Assembly (NCBI GenBank): GCA_003260075.1
Contig: QLIY01000179.1
Span: forward strand, 62,001-126,000
DNA from: Phallusia mammillata
Taxonomy: Eukaryota; Chordata; Ascidiacea; Phlebobranchia; Ascidiidae
Reading direction: 5' to 3'
DNA length: 64,000 nucleotides
Part shown: positions 32,037-44,868 of the stretch, piece after piece
Layout of the letters: the number at the start of each line of letters is the position of its first letter
Numbering within the stretch: the first letter of the stretch is position 1
The notes under the pieces: generated by a model
What the model was told of the DNA's origin: nothing
The model's input: the letters and a program-made list of their open reading frames with translations, nothing else
The model's database searches: none
Translations under genes and position numbers: made by a program

Positions 32037-33897
32037 ATGCAGTCATCACGAAAGTTTATTACGATTGTGACGTTTATCATTACGTCACAAGTAGTGCGAA
32101 TGATTCTGGAGTCGTATTACACGAACCAAATCGACGTTGACGATATTACGATTATCGAAAGAACTTTAACTGGAGTTTCAGAATCGTTGGCGGCCGATCA
32201 ATATGTGGTTCGACACTTTTACAAATCTGAGGGATTCCCCATCAATGACGTCACTCCTTATGACATCACACTAGTGCTTCACGGTTCAGTTGACAAGCTA
32301 TATAAGCTGATAGAAATTGCCGAAGTGTGGGATGGACCAGTGTCCATGTCTGTATTGGCACCGGACAGTGATGCAGCATTTGTTGATGACGCCATCGATG
32401 GCGTCAGGCTTTGCTGGAACCGATTGCGTCACACAACTTCCTTTCATCTGGTCTTTCCATCAAGAGCGCCGCCAAATATGACGTCACTCGGCAGTTTTGT
32501 ATACTTATCGTGCAAAGACGTCATCAGAAGATTGCGCATTCGGAAACCTCGTAGTTCAACGTCAATGTACCCACACAACGTCATGCGTAACGTAGCGCGA
32601 AGAGGAGCTTTGACCAATTACGTACTGCACGTAGATGCTGACGTCACACCCAGCAAGGGTTTGCGTCAGAGATTTTTGGAATTTGCGAGGAGAAATTCTT
32701 TGCATGAAAATTTAAGGTAAAACCACTTATGTTAAAAAAATCGTCAGAAAACTTTTTCCACGATATCCTTCAATCTTAATACCTTTGATTCTCGTAGGTC
32801 ATCACATGATGTCTATGTACTTCCGGTGTTCGAAGTGCGGCGATCGTCATATCCGGTTCGCACCAAGCGAGAACTGCTCACTGCGTTGGAAGATAAAAAT
32901 GCGCGCGTCTTATTACAGGTACGTCTAGAAGTGTGAAGGTTTAACTAAACAAAGTGTCGAGGCTTTGTGGCAATGTCATATGCCAAAGTTATTAAAATTC
33001 AATCTTGTTGATGTTTTTACTGGCACTCAGGAAATTTGCCCACAATGTCACAAAGCAACCGACAGCGATCGTTGGCTGCGTTCAATCACGTTTTCACCAG
33101 CGGATGAAATGAGTATATCTTACGAGGTTCAGTACACCAAGGGTTGGGAACCTTACTTTATCGCATCCCGGTATTCCCCACTGTATGGCATCAACTTCAC
33201 TGCATACGGACAAGATCGTCTTTCTCACGTAAGCGTTTGCCTTAACATGTAGATTTTCACAAATGAAAAAAACACATTCTAATCAAGTAAAAGCATTGAG
33301 CCAATACATAATAAGAAAGCTGCAGATGGTGCACACTGTTTTGACCGAGATCTCATCAGTACAGCTGGCACCGAACAGGAGTGCCGTAAGGTGGCTACAT
33401 TTAGCTCATTTGGTCAATCTCTTTTACCAACTGCACTGAGATCTTATAGGCCAAAGGAATGTACACTGTGTGTAGCTTACATTCCATTTAGATATCTATT
33501 ACTATAATAATATGTTTGTTATATGCTACTTCATTTTTCATATTGCGTTTGTGGTGACTTATTTGTACAATATAATATACTATAACGAGGTATACATTTT
33601 CGTCAACTACCTTCATTTTTTTGCATAAAACCTAACCTAAATTTGTGTCTGCGTTTTGAAATAGTAACGATTTCATACAAACCGTCCATATATGTTTAGA
33701 TGTGTGAGTTACAAGCCAAAGGTTACAAGTTCAAAGTTTTGAACGACGAATTTCTTGTATACGATGGATACAGAAGTAAAGCAAAGACCACACAGCAAGA
33801 GAAAAGACGGAAGGACGAATCTCGAAAGTTTCACGAAATGTTTGCCGCAAATTTACGAAGATTCGGTTACACAAACGAAGCGTACAACAAATGTTAA
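32037..33897 (+). CDS. B4GAT1: Beta-1,4-glucuronyltransferase 1 (GT49 family)
   Basis: Four exons: 32037-32716, 32798-32918, 33031-33228 and 33700-33897 (TAA), all GT-AG in matching phase, about 398 residues (human 415). A type II membrane anchor is visible at the start (FITIVTFIITSQVVRMIL). Landmarks: YVLHVDADVTPSKG with the DxD metal/UDP-sugar motif (human LVLDVDMVPSEG), VLPVFEVRR, EICPQCHKATDSDRW (human CTPCQAPTNYSRW), GWEPYFIASRYSPLY, YGQDRLSH and MCELQAKGYKFKVLNDEFLV. B4GAT1 adds glucuronic acid to xylose on alpha-dystroglycan in the Golgi, giving the primer that LARGE extends. Intron 3 holds an inverted-repeat element. LARGE itself is less likely, because only one glycosyltransferase domain is present. 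Confidence 0.92.
33319..33476. repeat. Inverted-repeat element in B4GAT1 intron 3
   Basis: GCTGCAGATGGTGCACACTG..GATCTCATCAGT on the left and its near reverse complement ACTGAGATCTTATAGGCC..GTACACTGTGTGTAGC on the right. Related sequence (reverse orientation) lies at about 52840-52985. No coding capacity. Confidence 0.55.
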
Positions 33898-34634
33898 TTT
33901 GCAAAAAAACGCATTCTCAGAATCTGTCATTTTTGCTTTTTATGTAATACATTCAATCTCTATTTGGGATTGGAAACGCAGCAATGCCTGAGATATACTT
34001 TCGAACGACAATTCCCTATCACTATTAATAAGCGATGTAAGTGTTGAAGGATGTTATATTTTATCTGCTAATTGCAATTTTGTATTTTTGAGCACCTTAT
34101 TTTAACCAAGTGAAATCACAAATCTTTTCACTGTGTGTTTATGCAGACAGGCGTCACTGCAAGTCTTCAATCTTATTTCATGCATAAAATAATAAACACG
34201 AACAATTTATTTGTAACGTTTTGTTTTTGAGACAACTATGAAAGGGTAAGTAGCGAAACCGACGACAGCCACGGAAGCATGCAGAACAACTTTCGTGGCA
34301 AATTCTTTTTAATATTATGTTCTGAATGTTTCAAATCCACCTGATAGTGAAACAAATGAATGTTATTTTACAATGACGCCAAGTGAGTTTCGTGGGACAA
34401 TGAATTGAAAAACAAACGAAGTCAGTCCGTTTAATTGCATAGAGATTGCAACCGTAACCAGCTGTTGCCAAAATCGTACGGTTAATTGCACAAAAAAGTT
34501 TGTGAATTGGTTATGCGATTAACTGGATTCGTTTCCATTTTGCCTTGCCTAGATTTTCCTGCCCCTGCGGCCTTATAGATCTAATCCCCTTCCTAAATAC
34601 CCCTACAAAGAAATATATATATACACCATTAAAC
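33898..34634. other. B4GAT1 3' flank
   Basis: No gene seen. AATAAA at 34191-34196, about 295 bp after the B4GAT1 stop, is the probable polyadenylation signal. Confidence 0.5.
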
Positions 34635-35804
34635 CAGGGGTGCAAATTTTTTTTCTAAGTTTGGTAGCGCGCAGAAAATTAGCAGCACACATGTTTTTGT
34701 ATATGTGTCTATTTCCACATTATGCACAACCATGTCGCTATTAATAGCCATATCGCAGGTTCCTAATTTACAAACGGCCACCAAATGTCTCAATTTTTTG
34801 TAATAATCTGGTGATTCAAAAAAAAATCATTTATTTCACAGTGTCCCATTTGCTTGTGCCTGAAAGTTTATACCTAATCCACAGATTGAACTGAACAGTT
34901 TGATGATCGGTCTCAATTGTTAATGACGTCACTATCTAGTGTTAAGTTGTGTGTTACTTGAACATTTGGCATTGTTTGCATACAATAGCGTACAAGCGAG
35001 ATCTCTCTAGAAGCCCCGCAAAATTTAGTTATACCACTTTTTAAACCCTAAAAATAAGTTTAAATCAACGCATGACCGCCAACACATATACTTTAATATA
35101 CAGTTACAGTATCACAAATTCGTCTGCCGAAGGCACATATATTGTGGTTTGCCCCATATCCAGTTTTTAATTCCACACCTGACGAATCGTCGTTAAAATT
35201 GCTGATTCGGCAAATCGGTCTTTAGACTTATCTCTTACGTTTTTCTTATACGAACAGCAAACGTTCAAACCTGACGCACAGATTGTGTTGCAATATGGCA
35301 AATGAATCAAAAGTCCGTGTGAAGTAACTGTTCTCAAAAGTAGTTAAGAAAACGGCTGACTAAAGCACGTTTTACTCGTTTATAAATGTATCGGTGTTTG
35401 TTCTGAAGTATGGTCCCCCCCCCCCACTAAAGCACGTTTTACTCGTTTATAAATGTATCGGTGTTTGTTCTGATGCTGCCTAAGTATGGTATATTTTAAT
35501 AAACTAGAAATTAGTCTATTTTATTAAACTAAAACACAGTTAGCATCGCGATAGTGCCTCAAAAATTTAAAAGTTGCGACTAACATAAATCGGTCGAGGC
35601 TTGATCCAAGCGTGTTTTCTCGCGAAAACAATCTTGGTAGTTGCCTGAACTCTATATTTCCGCTAGTTGTGCCACTGCCTCGGTACTTTATTAATATTCT
35701 GATAAATGAGTTATGAAAATATAACCACCTATAATTGTTTCTGCAAATTACCCCCCCCCCTTGGTCGCGCGGCGCGACCGTGCGACCGCATTTTTGCACC
35801 CCTG
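34635..35804. mobile_element. Non-autonomous hAT element, 1,170 bp
   Basis: Ends CAGGGGTGCAAATTTTT / ATTTTTGCACCCCTG with a perfect 8-bp target duplication CATTAAAC (34627-34634 and 35805-35812). Near the right end there is a GC-rich CGCGCGGCGCGACCGTGCGACCG stretch. No transposase motifs were recognised. An internal C11 run (35415-35425) duplicates about 55 bp, so the true length may be shorter. Confidence 0.9.
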
Positions 35805-35812
35805 CATTAAAC

Positions 35813-36585
35813 TAATAATCGGAATATATTTATTTCTGAAGAAGGCACAGCATTTACAGACATTGCATTCAAAGCACCCTAGAATGTAAAATTGTTACAA
35901 TTATACAACAACACGAACTAAATTGCACAATAAATAGATATAAGCAGGTTTCATGTTGTGGAACAAATATAAGCACACCCGTTACATCTGAATATCAGTA
36001 AGCATGTGACCAAGACTGCTTTACTATGCATATATTATACACCGAGACATGCATAAAAATCTGGGTAACAGCACAAATTGAAATTTATCCCAAGTATCTC
36101 TGCTTCATATAAATATAATTGTGTATTTTTTTGTAACTTGTTTTTCCAATGTCAGGTAAGCATGTAGCACCACTATTATCACATTCTGGGCAAATTTATT
36201 GTGAAAATGTGAAATCTGCATTCAATCAAAGCTTAAGGTGGAAGTCAAATCTGGAACGTGCTTCATTGCTTTAAAGTTTAAACCGACACTTTTGCTTTTA
36301 TGTACTTTGTGCCATAACAATCATGCTATCTCCCCCCCCCCCCAAATCTGGAACGTGCTTCATTGCTTTAAAGTTTAAACCGACACTTTTATGTACTTTG
36401 TGCCATAACAATCATGCTATCTTATCACATGATTGTATTACCAAAGAACTATTGGTAAACAGTATTTTCTGTATAGTGTCACACAACTGCATGCACTCAA
36501 CACAACAGAATTCATCTTAGTTGGGAATCAATGGTTTGTTTGAAACGGCATTGATTCTGCATTCCACCAATGACAAACTTGGTCC
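35813..36585. other. Intergenic upstream of the COG1 stop
   Basis: AT-rich, no coding sequence. A C12 run at 36332-36343 joins two copies of about 75 bp (AAATCTGGAACGTGC to CATGCTATC). Confidence 0.5.
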
Positions 36586-39500
36586 TCATTCATCTGTGTA
36601 AGAAGATGACATTGACAGCCAAGATGAGCTTAAGGCACCCAGCTTGGAGTATAGAGAGGAAGACAGTTTCTTCTGCTGAGAGTTTTTGTCTTCATCTTCA
36701 TCCACAGAGCGAGTGAGCTCCCGAAGTGCACTTGCCAACGGAAGCTGACGAGATACTGCTGTAAGACGTTTGTGAGATCGAGTTGACCGGCCACTTACAG
36801 GAAGATATGAAAATCTACACAAAAAATAGTATTTTTCGTACTATGATGAAAAGTTTGGGTCCAATAGTAAAACAAAGCTTTTGTATTTCAATAATTCTTA
36901 CACACAGAAATTTTGAACAAAACAACGAAATAACTTATATACTATAAGTTTTGTTGTCTTTTGTTTTTTATTGTATGTTGTCTTAATCATAAGAAATTGG
37001 TGGAGAGGGGTAGTTTTCATCAAACAAATGTGACACCCCATGATAATAAGAAGATTAAACACCTAGTCTTACATACATGCAAAACAAAAGTACATTAAAA
37101 CTTATACCTTCATCGGGTTTCTCTATTAAAAAACATTTCTAAAATGCTTACCTTCCACAGTCTGCTGTCATTGGTAAAACATTGTGCGAGTCTTTGACAA
37201 TTCCAAGTTTTTGAGGTCCAGCTGTTCCTACACGATCAGGTGCAGCAAGTATTCCAAGCATGATAGATGTCCGTTGAATATGACGCTGTAGGTTCCGTGT
37301 AATATGAGGTGAAAACACATCGAGGTCAAATGGATCGACATAGCTCTCCAGCCAATCAACTAGTTCAGTAAATGTGTATGTTGATGAACCTTCATCCATT
37401 CTTGCATTATCATCATCATCATCTTCACTATCATAATCTTTGTCTTGTGCTTCAGTCATTGGCGTCTGATACAGCAACATGTGAATATAACGCAGGTCAA
37501 ATAAACACTGCAGTGCCCATGTTTGTGAGGGAACCAATGCTTCTCCATGGGTTCGACTTTGTCCATGTAGACTTGTATCGGCAGTAGACAAGGTGTGCCT
37601 CAACTCTGAAAAAGCCCCCAGGATCAATTTCAAACATTTTTGTGCCACATCGCGAAGGGTAAACCTGCATGTTGAGAAACCACCAACGCCAGTAATTCTT
37701 GAACAGAGGGTGTATAAAAGATCCTGTGTAAAGGAGGTGGTGGATGAAGGAATTTTAATGTGGGATGTGACCGTTGAGCCAGTCTCACTTTCTTCTTCCA
37801 CAGCAATAACATCCCATGAGGTTATGGTCTTGAGAAGAAAACCATTTTCTACTGATGAGAGCAGCTGATTTTTAAAGTCTTTGAAAACGTTTGAGAGAAT
37901 ATTGTCACACCAAATACACATTAGTTCCCGACATTGTTTGTTCATTGCTACAACGATGGTCTTCCATTCACTGTCTGTACTTGCTGAATCCATTTTGCTC
38001 TTTGACATAATCATATCCCGATACTGGCTTCTAGCTGACACTTGTTTCACACCATCTTCAGAGATTGTACAGCAGTGATAAAATGATGTGCAAATTTCAA
38101 AAAAATTACGGCAAACCAGAGACAGCTCTAAAACCTTTGTCAGATTTTCAGGAGTTGCCTTGGCATTTTCAGAGCTAAATTGTTCCTTTAAAGTAGAAAT
38201 ATATTCCAAAAGATTGTGCAAAAACTGCAAACATGTGCTTCTCAGTTGAGTGCGTATAGCGGTGCCTTCCACATTTGTTTCCAGTGGTTCATCTTTAGTA
38301 AGACTAAACACAGATTTTCGCTTTTCCAAGTTGCTCTTTTTTATTCCAGGCACATAACATTCCAAATCATCCAGCAAAGAAACTATTACAGAGTTTATTT
38401 CTGAACACAGTTGGTGAACTCTTGGTGTTATGGTAAGTGCCTTAAGGGACAAACCACCTTGCTTTTGAAGATCGTGGGTTTTTCTACTTTGCCAATGGTT
38501 CCATGCCATGGAGGGCAAAATATCATCTTCATGTTCTTGCCAAACATAAGAACAAACATTAAGGTATTTTTCTGATGTAGAACAAGCTGACAATATTTGT
38601 TTACTTTCTGTCAACAAAGTAATAAATGTTTCAGTAACTAACTGGCTTACTTTGTCAACAAACAAATCATTTAGAATTTCTTCCCATATCATAACTTCAC
38701 GACCAAATATTGAAGAACAAGAGAGTGACCATTTTTTGACTGTTTCTTGAGATGCTTCGCCATCTGTAAACATCCACTCTGCCTTATCATCACCCTTATC
38801 CTGGCAGGTGGGTGTATCAATGTTAACAATTTCAAATAATGAATTGCGAATAATGGCCAAGTCTTTGGCATTTGTGGTAAACTTCAGAAGATCTCTTATC
38901 CCTTTTACCATGATTTCCTTGACATCAGCAAGCCAAAGTCCACATTCTTTTTGAAGCAACTCCTGTGAAACAACCAGTTCCACCGATTTCAAGTCTGCAA
39001 GGTTTTTCGTTGTTTCTGCAGGCAAATGTTTACTCCAAAGCTTTGTGGCCTCATGGTTTCCCATAAACCTATTTATCACATCATGAGATGACTGGTTAGC
39101 ACAACTCTCAAGAAGCTCTACCACCAAGCCATTAGAATCTTGACAAAACAGCTTAGAGATATTCATAACAGTTTGAACCAAAACTGACGTGCTTTCGCAT
39201 ATCCTTGCTTTTGCTCCAATACTTTGGTAAGCAGATTCTGAGCTGAGAATATCTGCAATTACCTGTTTTCGTGATTGTAGCATGGTCTTGAAAATATCAA
39301 AAGCAGATTGCTTGTTCAAAAGGACGATTGAACAGAGCGCTTCAGCAGTTTTTGATGGGTCTACGAGATGATCTGTAAGTCTTGAGTGACATTGCTTCAG
39401 GATTGCTGAGCCCAGGTTAGCGACTGCTTGGGCTTGCTGGCCCAACATTGGGAACCAAAGCAGTATAGGACTGTACGATGCACCGAGCGAAAGGTTTTTC

Positions 39501-40434
39501 ACCACTTGCAGACTCTAAAATACATGCAAAGTGTTTACAATGAAATCAAGGAAAAACAAACATCAGAAGATATTTTTAACACCTGAAGATATAGGAAGGA
39601 TGCACTGATCATGTTTCCAGATTCAACTTGGGACCAAATTTTCTCAGGAAGTTCCATTAAAACTTTTGCCTCTGCTGAAATTTCCATGTACCTAATATTC
39701 CATAATATTTTTTTTCACTAATTCTATCTATTGTTTATTAGTTTTTAGTCCATTAGAATAGATAATGATAACAAACATTAAATCAACACTCAATGCTCAA
39801 CTGATGCAATAGTCATATCAATTTTACACATTTTTGCCAATTCTGGTATCATTGGTTAAGTTAAGCCACCAAGCCCACCATGTACAAAAACGATTGCAAA
39901 CATGCAGTATTAACCTTTTGTGGTCTTTTGCAGATTGCTTTTGTTTGGCACGGGATTCTCTTTTGGTTTTGACTGTTTTGGCAGAGCAAAAAAGCTTCAA
40001 GTCTTTAATCGAGTCTCCAACATTAGCAGAACACCGTTTCATCTCTGCAATCGTGTCAGCAGCTTCAATAAGATCTCGATATCTAAATACAATTTTGGGA
40101 TTAACATTTTTAATTTTTTAATTGATAAAAGCTACTCTGTTTTAACTGATAGCTTGCACTTTTTGGCTTAAAGTTAAAACCAAATTTCCAATAAATTGCA
40201 GTATTATTCACAGTTAAAATCTTTGGCAGATATGATACATGTATTAATTTATCATGTATACAATACAAACAGCAAAATTTACAAGCAACAACCAGCAAAC
40301 TATATGTGTTACCGTTCTCCAACCATTTGTCGCAATTCCTCCTTTTTTAACTCAATTTCACGTCGAGTTTTGCTTTCCAGTTCGTTCATTTCGTCCACAT
40401 TTTTATCGGTAAAAAGTTGAGTTACTGACTCCAT
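36586..40434 (-). CDS. COG1: Conserved oligomeric Golgi complex subunit 1
   Basis: Five exons: 40313-40434 (ATG), 39915-40082, 39583-39691, 37152-39514 and 36586-36814 (TGA), all GT-AG with consistent phases, 996 residues (human 980). Landmarks match human COG1 end to end: EIELKKEELRQMVGERYRDL, IEAADTIAEMKRC, MELPEKIWSQVE, YSPILLWFP, AEALCSIVLL, SWDVIAVEEESETGSTVTS, LVDWLESYVDPFDLDVFSPH, RHIQRTSIMLGIL and a Ser-rich end with KLGALSSSWLSM. The N-terminal coiled-coil-rich part is the region used for lobe A assembly with COG2-4. The COG complex tethers retrograde vesicles at the Golgi and keeps glycosylation enzymes in place, which makes the neighbouring B4GAT1 an indirect client. Start codons of COG1 and the plus-strand RNA-binding gene are 688 bp apart, head to head. 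Confidence 0.95.
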
Positions 40435-41122
40435 GATATGCTTCTGTACCACAATCGAAAGTCGCTACATTTACTGTAACTAACTCTAGAAAAAACGATT
40501 CCGAAAGTAGTTCACACTTTACAATTTTTATGTTTGCGAAAAATGTGAAAAATTGCCGTGTCGCCGATTGTTGTTTGTGCAATAGACCGGAAAATTTTGT
40601 AGACATCGCACAATTTCATAGACAACCTAAATTAGTAAATATCCTCCAAAAAATGAAGCATGTTACTACAGTTATTTAGCACACATTGTTTTAGAAAACA
40701 AAAATAATAGTTTTGGCTGATAAGATTTTTTGCATGATCTCGAAATATGGCGGTTCTCAGCAGTTATCTGCTGCAACACCGGTCTCTAGATTTCTGAAAC
40801 AGGAAAATGAAACAAACAAACCAACATATTCGTAAATGCATAACGAGAAAATTATTGGTTTTCAAATACTAATCGAGTAAACTATTAAGTTTATTATTTG
40901 CGTGTGTAGTTTTGTTTCTTTTGGTTCCTTTTTACCAAATTGATTTAAGGTCAAAGTTCGTGAAAGCAAACATGGAAAGCAGTCTTGCGTGGCTGCTCCT
41001 GGCTGCATTTTCTGAAGATAGTAATAAGGGGACCTGATTTTATGTGAATAAAATTGGGTTTTTCCCATGACCTATTAATGTAGATAATTGCAGTATATGT
41101 TTTAAAATATTTGTTAAGTAGA
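40435..41122. promoter_or_regulatory. Divergent promoter region, COG1 / DZF-protein gene
   Basis: 688 bp between two opposed start codons. No TATA box at a convincing position was seen. Two housekeeping-type genes sharing a short spacer suggests a bidirectional promoter; this is inference from spacing only. Confidence 0.45.
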
Positions 41123-44100
41123 ATGGCGTACTACCCAGGACAATATGGGTAAGTTTTTAAACTAAAAACATTTCAAACAATTCAGAACAAAGTTTGTTAT
41201 TTTTCAGTTGTTTTATTGTCAAAATGGTCATGTGCAATAAATTTAACTTGTAAAATAGATTAAAATGAAAATATACAAAGCACATGTATTGAATTCATCT
41301 ACTGCAATTTTTTACAATATGTATTTTTAAGTAATTAGTTTTAAACATTTTAGGCAGTACAGCCAACCAACAGCAGCACCAGCAGCATCAGGATATAACA
41401 ACCCTCAACAAGTAACTGCAAATTACACACAATATGGAAATTTTAATAGTTCTGCATCTGGAACAAGCACTTCATCAACCAACACATCAACTGTTGCATC
41501 ATCATTCGGGTAATTCAACAGCTGTTTTTCTGTAGAGATAAACTGATATGTTTTTTAAAGGCCGGGAACGATTATTAGTACATCAGTGGTCCGATAGAAA
41601 ACCAATAATTTGTTTCCAGTTAAAGGCCTACATTTTTACCTTTTCAATGGCAAAACAATCTCCAAAGATGTTCAAAAAATACAAACGTTAGGTGATTTAA
41701 TGGTGGGGTAACAAAAATTGCAGTGCTAAGGTTTTGCTTTGCTTTATGTATGTAATAAATGTTAATAAACAAAAACTTGTAAAAATGAAACTTAAGAATG
41801 CCATGACAGAGCATCAAAGTTTTTTAAGTTGCTTTGCCTTTATACCAATCATCGATGGCCAATGCATAAGGCAGAGACACAGTTGTGTCAAGCAATAATA
41901 ATATAGTTACAAACAGTGTTTTTTTAAGGTTTTTTTTTTCCAGCGGTTTCCCAAAATTTGCCAGTAGCCTAATAAATAATTCGTTTAAAGCAAATATGGC
42001 TATTTTTTGGTATTTAAATAAAACACTTGCGGTCTCTTAAAACTACTTAGCGGTCACCCAAACCAAACCTTAAAAAAAAACCTGGTTACAAACATCCCAT
42101 TTATTGGCACTCGGATGACAAAAACAATACTGTTAATCTGTACAGTACCAAGTTAATTGCCTGACATTTATTTATTACATTGCTTTTAATGTGTATGTAT
42201 GCTGCACTTCTTACCAAAAAGTTTTTATCTTGAAGTTTATTAGTTGTTGCTCAAATCTTTCTGTAGCAACATGTATTAAATCATGAATTTCTTTAGTTTC
42301 TTTTCACGCTTTTTTATTTTCTGTCTTTTTTGGTAGCTACCAACAAACTTCTGTGGCAAGCACAACGCCATCACAAACAACCGCACAAACTTTTCCATCC
42401 CAGTCATACTATGGTTACACCAACGTTAGCAGTACTACAGTCAATCAACCAACATTTCACAACTTTGCTGTAAGTGCTTTCATTCAAATCTTTGTTTTAT
42501 ACATTTTGTCACTTTTTATCATGAGTTTAGTAATTTGAGTGACCTAAATGCACAATGTTATGGGTGGCCTTTTTGGTTTTCTAATTTTAATCAAAATATC
42601 CAGTTTTTAGAAGGTTTCCTGCATAATATTTTGCTTGGATATTAAACAAAAATGAGCAATTTTATTGTGAAAGGAAAGTTGTCCTAATAAAATACTTTTA
42701 CACAAACATTTATTGCATTGAAATTTGATGCTATGTTGTTGAAATATATATATATGTTGATGCCAGCCACTCTTAAAAGCAAAATTATGATGTGTTGTGT
42801 AATGTTTTTTGAACAGGTTTCATGTACAGTAAAAACTGACAAAGCATTAAATGTATGTAACTTTGCAATTCTTGTTTCAGAATCTTTGGTACAGTCAGAC
42901 AACAGCAAATAACGCTGCTGCTGCTGCTCAGACAACAGCGCAACAACAACAATCCACACAGACAAGACAAGCTCAAATGTCCGTTCAACAAGTTGCTTCT
43001 TTGCATGCTCAGGTATAAGGTTAAACTGAAAACCAGTGTTTCTCTTTTTTAGCTTGTTTTATTCTGGAAAACAAAAACCACCCTGGCCACTGATTTGTTT
43101 GACCTTTTATCATGATAAATAAAAAGTTGCATAAATTGAATTTTGATGCTGATGTTTTTGTAATGTTGAATGATAGATTCTAACAAATATACACTCCATA
43201 ATGTGATGTAACGCTTAAGTAGAGTCAAAGGTTACTTCATTTCCCTTTTTTGAGGTACAGTTATGCCAAATATACTGCATACCTATTTGGCTTGCAAGCT
43301 GAATATTTAGTGCCTTCAAAATAGCCCCAAGGGAGATTACATAATGAAGCTCAGACATATGTTTGCAAGCTGTGAGACTTAAGTTTTTTTTTTAGTCAGT
43401 ATTACAGTCAAGTGGGGTAACCCCCCCCCCATAGCCCCAAGGGAGATTACATAATGAAGCTCAGACATATGTTTGCAAACTGTGAGACTTAAGTTTTGTT
43501 TTTAGTCAGTATTACAGTCAAGTGGGAAAAAAAACATTTTTTGAAAATTTTGTTACCATACTTTTGTATTGTTTTGGATAAAAAAATTTGCTTCAGATGT
43601 GAGGGCATTTTTCTACCCCAACTTCGGTATAATTTTTTTACTGCATTTAACTATGTGCTGTTTTGTGCCTAGTTTACTTATAATATTTGTAGACCAACTT
43701 ACATGTTTTCTCTAATAGCATTTTCCTAAATGTAAATGTTATAACAGTTTTCATATTGTTGCAGTACATGGGATATCAGCAGGCATTTGTACAACAGCAG
43801 CAACAACAATATCAACAACAGCAACAACAACTTGCAAACACAGGTAATAACTTAGAGGTAGAAGTTGTTCATTCCTTATAACAACTGCTTTGTTTTAGGT
43901 GTAAGCAATTGTTGGGGTGTTTTTAATGTGAGGTATAGTGAACACAATGCATCAACAATTTGAAGTTAGATCTGTATTTTAAGCAAACCTTAATTGTTGT
44001 GGTTTAATACTGGAATTTTGTATTCTACAGTTGCTACTACAGCTGCATCACAGCAAGCTTATAAATCACCAATTGGGGCAAAATCAAGTCCCCAATCCAA

Positions 44101-44812
44101 CATCGGCATAAACCAAACCACAGTTGCTGGTAAATCAGTTTTTTTTTATTGTAATATACAAATAAATATGCTGAATGTGGGATTGGTGTTTATGGTGTTT
44201 AAAAGTTGGCGCTTGTTAACTGTTTGTACTTTTCTACTGCTGCTCTGCATTTTTTATGCTTTACATAATGCAAGTGGTTTATGTTTGAACATGTCTGCCA
44301 ACACTTGGCATTACTGCTTGGACTTTTATTCTGTTGCTTTGCATTTTTTATTCTTCACATAATGCTGGTGGTTTATGTTGGAACATGTCTGCCAACAGAG
44401 TTTGATATTTACACAAACCTTGCTAACTTGTATCTTGCTGTCACAGCTTCTTGGGGTAATGCTGCCACCCCACGAACTCAGCATGAAAGTTTTCCAACTA
44501 TTCCTCTACCAAACCAACCACAGGTATTTTGAAAGTCTTGTTGTATTGTTCTTGTAAGAATGTGTGAGCTTTTATTATTTCGTGGTAGCATTTTTCAAAT
44601 ATAAATGTTTTTTTGAATTTAATGTTGATTTTCTTTTAGACCGATCCTGTTAGTCGTACAACTGGTTGGGGGGCAACTTTTACCCCTCAACAGCACCCTC
44701 CTTCTCAACCCCCACAACCCCAGGGTAAAGATTGGACCCATGTAACAACTGGATACCAACAGCAGGTATGAACCAGTATTATCTGATTTAAAAGAAATAT
44801 TTTTTTAGAAAT

Positions 44813-44868
<56 letters not shown>

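Noticed and set aside
32037-33897. LARGE-type bifunctional glycosyltransferase
   Set aside because: Only the GT49 domain is present, and the length and motifs fit B4GAT1.
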